A DNA stretch of 28,250 nucleotides from Circinella minor. Lineage: Eukaryota; Mucoromycota; Mucoromycetes; Mucorales; Lichtheimiaceae. The DNA lies in the NCBI GenBank assembly GCA_016758965.1, contig JAEPRB010000382.1, positions 1 to 28,250 on the forward strand, written 5' to 3'. Under the pieces are notes generated by a model, which saw only the letters and a list, made by a program, of their open reading frames with translations, ran no database searches and was not told the DNA's origin. Position numbers and translations under genes: made by a program. Of this stretch, positions 21,883 to 28,250 are shown one piece after another. Every line of letters starts with the position of its first letter. Positions within the stretch are counted from its first letter, which is position 1.

Positions 21883-23277
21883 ATGACTGTACCTAGAGCC
21901 AATGATCAATCCCAGCCTACCTCCCAGGCTCCTCATCAGCATCCTAGAGCATCATTTGCTCAGTTGATGAGCCAATCTATATACTAACCATTTGGTTCAA
22001 CTCTGTCGCCTTCCAGTGAAACCGTGATAATAGGAAGACTGGATAGCATCCAAGGCAAGATGACTTCCATAAGTCAAGCCATTAGTAGATTGCAGGAGAC
22101 TATTAGTCTACTAGTGGAACGTTAAGGACAGCAACGTGTGACAAGTGGCGGCCAAGACAGAGCTAACAGTGATGACGAAGCTGATGAGTTGCCAGCCTTG
22201 CAACAGCAGGGGCAAGGTGAGGAATCCTACGAAGTCTGACGTAGAAGGAGCCGCCTTGGCTTTGGTCAATGGGAATGTTGAAGAGCAACAGAAGAAGCTG
22301 GCTGGTATTGAGAAACATGTCGATACCGCCATTGGAAGAATGAAGATGTTGGTGCCAAGCAATATGGTATGTGACTCTTGGACATCGCAAGATGAATCTA
22401 TTCATAATGCAATTATGAAACTGTTTCTTGACTCAGTGTTCAAGAGCTATCCTTTCATCCCTCTCGACGAATGTGAGAAGAACTGGATTGCACGCCATTT
22501 CCTGCTGCAGAAGTGGAATAACATCCACACGTGTAATGAAGGCGAGGAAAGGTTAGTAATTTTTAAAGGGAGTCTAATAATGTATAAGTTGATAGTTTGG
22601 GAATGAATTGTTACAAATACTTACTTCATCATGCTTTTTACAATATAGCGTGACGACGACCAATGATTCTCGACAAAGGTAACCCATTTATATCTGTATA
22701 TTACTGAAAAAAAGAGATATATAATTCTAACTATACTTATATTTAAAAGAGATGAGGTTACAGGATCAACAGGAGGCGCTATGTCGCTCTGTTCTTCCTT
22801 GCAATCCAGGGAGATTGTGCGCCAGTTCTCGGTTCCGGGCACTAGGTAATATATATATAGCTATATACTGTATGAACAAAATGTTAAGATGTCTCTAATA
22901 TCAAAATATAATTTATAGTGCTTCTCGTTCCCGTCCTGCTCTTACATGGGAAGTATCAATGTATGGTTTTTTTAATATGTTTATTATCTCTAATGTCTCT
23001 CTCATAGCTCTGATTTTTCATTTATATTAGGCATTCCGTCAGCACTAGTGACAATGCCAGTACCAACAGCAGCACCACCCATAGGTACGTTTTTTGTATA
23101 TGTATTTAATGGATGAATTATATAGTAATACCTGCACAATTTATCAATGTAAATTTTTTGAACAATAATTATTAACCTATTTTATTTAGCACCACCACCA
23201 CGGTAAGTGGCAGGAAGAGAATGTTGGGCATGAACAACAACAACAACAACAACAACAGAAGACAAAGAACTGGTTGA
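21883..23277 (+). pseudogene. Accessory coiled-coil gene of the Tnp2 element, 5' part degraded, 3' exons open
   Basis: From ATG 21883 the frame encodes a Pro/Gln/Ser-rich start and a coiled coil (GRLDSIQGKMTSISQ and following). It meets TAA 21985-21987, TAA 22123-22125 and TGA 22237-22239. Coding continues one frame over (about 22240-22551) with NVEEQQKKLAGIEKHV and PFIPLDECEKNWIARHFLL. Downstream exons all join in phase 2 with GT-AG introns: 22649-22678, 22750-22845, 22919-22960, 23031-23084, 23190-23277. The tail is Ser/Thr-rich, then basic (SGRKRML) with eight Asn codons and a TGA stop. It resembles the other two coiled-coil genes of this window in plan but not clearly in sequence. It may be the element's TnpA-like DNA-binding partner, which is an inference. 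Confidence 0.55.
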
Positions 23278-23762
23278 ATTTGATACCAGTTCAATAAAGA
23301 GTGTTTTTATTATAATCTTCTTTTATCACTGCCATGATGTGGGAAATCAATGCCTTCTTTTTTTTTCATTATTCGTGGTAAATGGGTGGAACTAATTAAT
23401 ATTCTTTGAATTGAAATGTTTAATATATTATTAATATTTTATATAGTAAAACTATGTAATTATCTTTTTTTGATAAAGGGTGGTAACATTTTTCGTAAAA
23501 TCACAGCATAATATTATGTATATTAAATTTATATGGATGTTTTGATTATAGCAATAGAAAAAAAAAACCAACGAAAAAAAAATTTTTGTGCTAAAAATAA
23601 AATAAATTTTTCATTTGGAATACATCAGCTATAATAGAGACCTATATTGTATGTAGTTTAAGATAGGTCAATATGAGGACACAGATATGATATTGATTGT
23701 ATGTTTCTAGCCAATGAGTATTGGCACTGCGGCCATTAAATTCAAGCTAATTGTAACGCAAA

Positions 23763-23834
23763 AATCCTGTGAATTAGAGATTTCCACAGTATTTTATAGG
23801 ATTATCCTTTTCTACAGGATTTTTTTTTATGGTG
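23763..23834 (-). repeat. Right terminal inverted repeat and subterminal sites of the Tnp2 element
   Basis: The terminal repeat occupies 23814-23834. One further exact AATCCTGT lies at 23763-23770 in the opposite (plus) orientation, and TAGGATTATCC lies at about 23797-23807. The right end has far fewer sites than the left, an asymmetry also known for other members of the superfamily. Confidence 0.7.
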
Positions 23835-26442
23835 ACGTTATCAAAGAAGCACATGGATGATGAAAAGACAAAGAGTGAATAAGGTATTACAACTATGAAT
23901 TGGATTCCAAGTAGTGTTGTTGTTATGGCTAGTATATTATTATTATTATCATCAATAAAGTATATACATAAATTCTTTTGGATAATCGACTCTATCTTAT
24001 TGGACGTTCTCGAGTATGTTGTTATCGATACAAGGATGGTTTCCATCCCTCATAATCATGTTAGCTCAAAATCCTTGATCAGTATACTAGATATATGTCC
24101 CATCCAATAATATACTCAATCCCTTCTGAACAAATGCTTCGTAATATATATCTATATTCTCCCGTTTATATTATAAGTAGTACCATATATTTGAGGCTGT
24201 ACAATTTATCTCAAGAAAATACTCGTGTATATCAAAGTATTATATATTGTTGGGTAATATTCATTTGTATCCGACAGAATATAGTGTTCTACTAATAAAA
24301 GAATACGTAGATCTAGCATTATTATCTCATCCGAAAGTTTAAATGCAGATGGATATATTTTCATCCAACCCGACTATCCAATGATCCAATAGATTCAAAG
24401 TTGTAATGTGTCGACGAAGCTACTTATAAAAGAACATAAAAATATTACATTAAAAAAGTATGCTGCGTTCTTAATTTATATACAGGTAGCAAGTCAATAA
24501 ATGTGCTTATTATTATTCTATTCAACTCGAAGATTCATCAAACTTTTTAGATCTATACTTTTCGAATGATCTAATCCCAAAGATGCCGAAATGTTATTAC
24601 TCGTCCCAGTTCATCATATCTTTTATACCATATTATTCCTAACATTATTTATGCTACAACATTTCCTATATTATTTCATAACAATAATGATATTTTGACC
24701 GTTCCCGTAATAAATAATAGCAAATACCATTGTTCAAAAAAAACCAATCCATATAATAATTTATTACTATTACCGTAATGATATGTATAACATAGTTAAC
24801 AGCCCCAATAACCTCTCTATTCCATACTATCCACATATCCATTATCCAAATCCAAGTATACGAAGCGTAATATCAATCCATATCCAGAACACGTTTTCCA
24901 ATCATTATTGTTTCCAGTGCTTTTGGCACAAGTTATATAATCTACCGGTAGAAAAATAAAATAAGATACCAATATCAACAGCAAACAAAAACATAGTAGT
25001 GATATATAACTTGGAAGAAGAGGTGCGTGTGTATAAAGAAAGAGTGATAGCATTTATCAATTGTCATGCATAATATCAGGCTGGATAAAATTAATTATAT
25101 TAAGATAATGATATATTACAAGGCAGGAGTTTTTTTTTAAAAAATTGAGCAGCAGCATTGCATTGTATTCAATAAGGTCCTTGGGTCAATAAAGCCAATT
25201 GTCATGTAAGATAGATTCGTCGTCGTACTCAAGTTACAATCGTCAGCAGAGAATATTCGTAATGTAATTGTTAAGGTGACAGAAGATTTTCATAGTTATT
25301 GTATATGTATGGTATGTCGGTTCGTGTAAAAAAACGGTATGGAGAGTAAATTAATCATATAAAAAACTTGCCAAAGTCAATTAATCCATCTCCAATCATT
25401 TATGTTCTATCAAAAAAAAAAGAACGTGTAGTGCGAAATGGAGCATATATTTTTTTCATAATACAAAGTTAAAAGTTCAGTCTTAAGTGAACGTTGTTTT
25501 TCATGTGCGGCTAGATTCAATAGGTGACATTGTAATCGTTTAGTATCAAGTGATCTTTCGAAGTACATTATTCGGATCGGTGGTTCAAGTAGAAGTATAA
25601 GTCTTTCGGATGTATATGAAGATGAGTAAAATATAAATAAGAATAAAGAGGAACGCAAACAGAAAAGAATTTCTCCTTGTATAATGTTCGGCTTTTTAAT
25701 AGATAGTAGCTATAATTATTCCCCAAAATATTTTTATGAGCCATTATTACTTTTTTCCCTTGTTCTTTTTATATATATATAACTCTCTATTCGTAAATCG
25801 GTCTTTATTGGTTGATACATTACCCATTGTGTTCTTATATTTATAATAAAATTCCCGTTCATCTTTTCTTCAATTGCAATTGTTCATTGAAACACGTTGC
25901 TTATTTTCTCTCTTTGAATTGGTTTAAGTATAATATTTATTCTGAACATATCTCTATATAATACTTGTATACAAAAAGACAAATCAGCTACTATGAGAAT
26001 TTTTACATTATAAAATTGCGGTTTTTAATTGCTAAACGAAAAGTTATTATTGGTTACTTTCATTTTGTTTGATTCATTAGGGCCACTAGTTACTAAGCAT
26101 ATTACTCAGTTGAGTTTATAAAATTGTGATAATTTTAACATCTAGATATAATTAAAAAAATTGAATTTTTTTATAATTAAAAAAGATGGAGGACATATAT
26201 GATAATAATATTAATCATGGAGTTAATAAAATTATTATAAATGAATGACAATTCTTAAATAATAATTGGCCTATAATGTATAATAAATATAAACATAGAA
26301 CAGAGCTTAAAAATATAGAATTAATTAATGATATTAAAATAGAATTAAAAAATAAAATTGGATATATTGCTGTCTTCTTTTTTCTTACTATATTATATGG
26401 TACTTATGAATATCCAGGTCCATATCACTGGGCGCGGAGGGG
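23835..26442. other. AT-rich region without a recognisable gene
   Basis: Several short frames exist but none shows family similarity, good codon bias or splice-supported extension. I see no tRNA-like B box with a cloverleaf, no rRNA and no long repeats. Confidence 0.5.
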
Positions 26443-26583
26443 ATTATTACGCTGTAAAAAACAGTGTTATAATAGCGTTATAATAGCATGTGAGACAATT
26501 ATTATACTGTTTTCAACAGCGTAATAACTCATGCATGAACACAGGATTTATCATTTATTACACTGTTTTAACAGCGTACTAAT
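26443..26583. repeat. Three copies of a palindromic repeat, ATTACGCTGTT/AACAGTGTAAT type
   Basis: Copies lie at about 26443-26472, 26498-26526 and 26555-26583. Each is itself an imperfect palindrome of about 29 bp built from ATTAC-G/A-CTGTT and its complement around a 2-4 nt centre. The copies are spaced 55-57 bp. The design fits terminal or nested ends of a short non-autonomous element, such as a MITE. No transposase with matching ends is in the window. Confidence 0.65.
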
Positions 26584-26696
26584 TCATCTCTGCATAAATG
26601 ATAGATTGGGGGTTAACATGCATTATATATAAAAAAAATAGGGGTGTAGGTTAGGGATTGCATTGCATATGGACTGGGAACTTTGTACATGTTTTA

Positions 26697-26725
26697 TTTT
26701 ACAGAGGTCTGCATATGTATTTTTA
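26697..26725 (+). repeat. Second copy of the LTR-like end motif
   Basis: TTTTACAGAGGTCTGCATATG and the following T-rich bases match the reverse complement of 15201-15227 at about 22 of 25 positions, including an exact 15-mer. The two copies are on opposite strands. Confidence 0.65.
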
Positions 26726-26731
26726 GCTTAT

Positions 26732-26733
<2 letters not shown>

Positions 26734-26767
<34 letters not shown>

Positions 26768-26778
26768 GTAGCAGAACC
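26734..26778 (+). other. 33-nt poly-T run followed by a PBS-like motif
   Basis: T26734-26766 is an unbroken run. TGGTAGCAGAACC follows at 26766-26778. Its first ten bases are complementary to the conserved 3' end of eukaryotic initiator methionine tRNA (TCTGCTACCA), the usual primer of Ty1/copia elements. Together with the LTR-like motif 40 bp upstream, it suggests a retrotransposon 5' end with no internal coding region left. A chance match over ten bases cannot be excluded. Confidence 0.35.
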
Positions 26779-27752
26779 ATTATCAAAATTGAAAATAAAA
26801 AATAATATAATTATATTCGATGGCAAAAAAAGAGCGTTTTTATTATAAAATTTATAAAATTTAACATAAGCAAAATAAAAAGAGGGAATGGTTTATATTT
26901 TATGGCTAAATACTACGTTGATAAAGGCTAATCAAAAGGGGCGGGGAAAATAACAAAAAGAGAAAAGGATAACAATTAGAACATAGATATGTATAGACCA
27001 TAGTAAGATGGAGATCGTTGGTTCATGGATCTTGAGAGTATACAAAATAAAATAAAGAGATGCCATTCATCTAAAGAGTAATGGTAACAAAAAGTAGAAA
27101 GAGAAATAAAAGAAAAAACTATTTGGCACACACATAAAAAATACCTTTTAAATAAAGACCGGTTTATTAACAAGTACTTGAAAAAAAAGCATTGGTAAAC
27201 TATGAAAGTACAAGCAATAAAAATATATCAGCTACTTGTGAGACTTGTAAGAATAAATAAAAGAAAACTACTTACATTACGATTTTCACAAATGATTTTA
27301 TAACCAGGATACCTATATAAACAGAATTATTATTATTGAGTGTTATTAATATGTAACAAGATATATAGGAAGGGAGTAAGAAGTGAAAACATACTATTAT
27401 TACCTTATAAATAATGCGGATGTAGCGTAAAGCTGGTACTTGTTATGTAAAAAAAAAAAGAGATGGGAAAGTGATAAAAGTGAAAGAAAGAGATGAAAAC
27501 CGACTTTTTGAAAAAAAAATGGATTATATGCAGGCTTCTACTCATCGATCCTCAACATGCATGCATATGCTTACTGAATAATAAAAGTCCTCCAGATAAT
27601 CGTAATTGCTATCCAACTCATACTTTTCATTTTTTTTTATAAATTAATCCCAAACTTACTTTACCTTTTATCCAAGACACCTAAAAAAATGTAAATGAAT
27701 AGTATTTAATTGTATATATTGATTGAGTGTATTGTACTGAAATATTGTATAG
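26779..27752. other. AT-rich stretch without a recognisable gene
   Basis: No coding frame with family similarity. The final 100-200 bp should hold the promoter of the right-edge gene. Confidence 0.45.
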
Positions 27753-28250
27753 ATGCCAACTGTAGGAGAACATATTGCTGCTAGAGAGCAAAGAAATGCT
27801 GAGCGTAGAGTAGCTGTTGAGCAAGAGAATGCACAACATAGAGCGTTGGAAATGGAGGATCGTATCCATGCATTAGAAGCACAGAACGCGGGACTCGTAA
27901 GCCGTGTGGAGGCGATGGGGGATGTTATTGCCAGACAGGTAATGGCTCAACAAGTAGCACCCTCGGTTGTCAACCAAGTTGGTACAGCCATACCTGTACC
28001 AAGTATCCCAGTGGGTCGTGTGCCAACTGTCTCTGTAAGAAAATTAATAAATTTCTAATTAAATAAATATGTAAAAAAAAAAAAAGCAATTAGTAACATT
28101 ATTGAGTAAATAGGATGCTATTTGCAAACAGAACGAAGAGTTGCGCACAGAAGGGTTTAACCTGAGTGAGAAGTATACGACTCCTCACAATCGCGCTGCA
28201 CGTTCGAGGATCATGTCGTACGTGCAAGGTCTTCAGCGGTTTGAGATCTC
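27753..28250 (+). CDS. Partial coiled-coil gene, paralogue of the 13-14 kb gene
   Basis: Exon 1 (27753-28034, 94 codons) starts MPTVGEHIAAREQRN and contains a coiled coil (about residues 20-65, heptads around LEMEDRIHALEAQNAGLVSR). A GT-AG intron follows (28035-28113, 79 nt, phase 0). Exon 2 (28114 to the right edge) stays open and includes NEELRTEGFNLSEKYTTPH. The first 66 residues match the minus-strand gene at 14134 closely (MPT-GE, QRN--R, DRI--LE--N, SRVEAMG-VIARQ-AQQ). The first intron lies at the corresponding place after a Val-Ser pair. After that intron the two proteins diverge. Function unknown. The gene continues outside the window. Confidence 0.7.

Larger units (their letters stand above)
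17582..23834. mobile_element. CACTA-like (Tnp2/EnSpm superfamily) transposon, about 6.25 kb
   Basis: The left end reads CACCATAAAAAAAATCCTGT at 17582-17601. The right end (23814-23834) is its reverse complement except for one extra base in the A run. Both ends continue inward with further AATCCTGT words. Between them lie a Tnp2-type transposase gene (minus) and a divergent accessory gene (plus), the usual two-gene layout of this superfamily. Both flanks show AC next to the termini (17580-17581 and 23835-23836), a possible 2-bp target duplication but weak evidence by itself. The ends start CACCA rather than the plant-type CACTA. The transposase is disrupted, so this copy is probably non-autonomous, but its ends look well preserved. 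Confidence 0.8.

Noticed and set aside
23895..24295. Plus-strand frames of 71 and 66 aa
   Set aside because: AT-rich, hydrophobic low-complexity translations without motif, splice support or homology that I recognise.
24817..25053. Minus-strand 78-aa frame with a hydrophobic N-terminus resembling a signal anchor
   Set aside because: Hydrophobicity follows from T-rich codons; there is no recognisable domain or neighbouring exon.
26276..26524. Plus-strand 82-aa frame
   Set aside because: It runs into the palindromic repeat cluster and has no coding signature beyond being open.
26734..26766. Poly-T run as the reverse-strand poly-A tail of a LINE-type retroposon
   Set aside because: No coding or 3' UTR-like sequence of such an element and no target duplication were found beside it.

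Overview
The window looks like transposon-dense, AT-rich nuclear DNA of an early-diverging fungus, most likely Mucoromycota (Mucorales type). The reasons are short GT-AG introns of about 50-170 nt, long A/T runs, no bacterial gene spacing, and transposase families that I associate with those fungi. The organism assignment is an inference from family recognition. No rRNA or tRNA gene, CRISPR array or clear host housekeeping gene was recognised.

Layout. (1) 1-1162, minus: a gene running off the left edge (acidic N-terminal part, possibly the start of a Tc1-type transposase) and an 81-aa two-exon gene. (2) 1480-4204: a degenerate 22-bp tandem array, a 28-bp inverted repeat, then a plus-strand DDE transposase broken by three stops and one frameshift. 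(3) 4205-6290: AT-rich, no gene. (4) About 6290-12240: a Helitron region with a GC-rich block of three hairpins, a five-exon minus-strand Rep/helicase gene whose exons join into one open frame of 1545 codons, and a divergent 135-aa ORF behind a shared 184-bp intergenic region. (5) 13041-14134, minus: a multi-exon coiled-coil gene; a plus-strand paralogue starts at 27753 and runs off the right edge. (6) 15200-15700: an LTR-like block on the minus strand. (7) 16290-16660: a second degenerate tandem array. (8) 17582-23834: a CACTA-like (Tnp2) element of about 6.25 kb with 20/21-bp terminal inverted repeats, helically phased subterminal repeats, a decayed minus-strand Tnp2 transposase and a divergent multi-exon accessory gene. 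(9) 23835-27750: AT-rich, no gene, with a palindromic repeat cluster, a 33-nt poly-T run and a PBS-like motif.

How the parts relate. Two elements share a head-to-head plan: a large minus-strand transposase, a short shared promoter region and a smaller plus-strand gene (Helitron with the 135-aa ORF; Tnp2 with its coiled-coil gene). The Helitron gene looks intact and therefore young, while the DDE and Tnp2 genes are decayed by stops and frameshifts, so the window mixes insertions of different ages. The most informative structure is the Tnp2 element: seven AATCCTGT-like sites, spaced 10-11 bp within each cluster, lie just inside its left terminus, as expected for a cooperative transposase-binding array.
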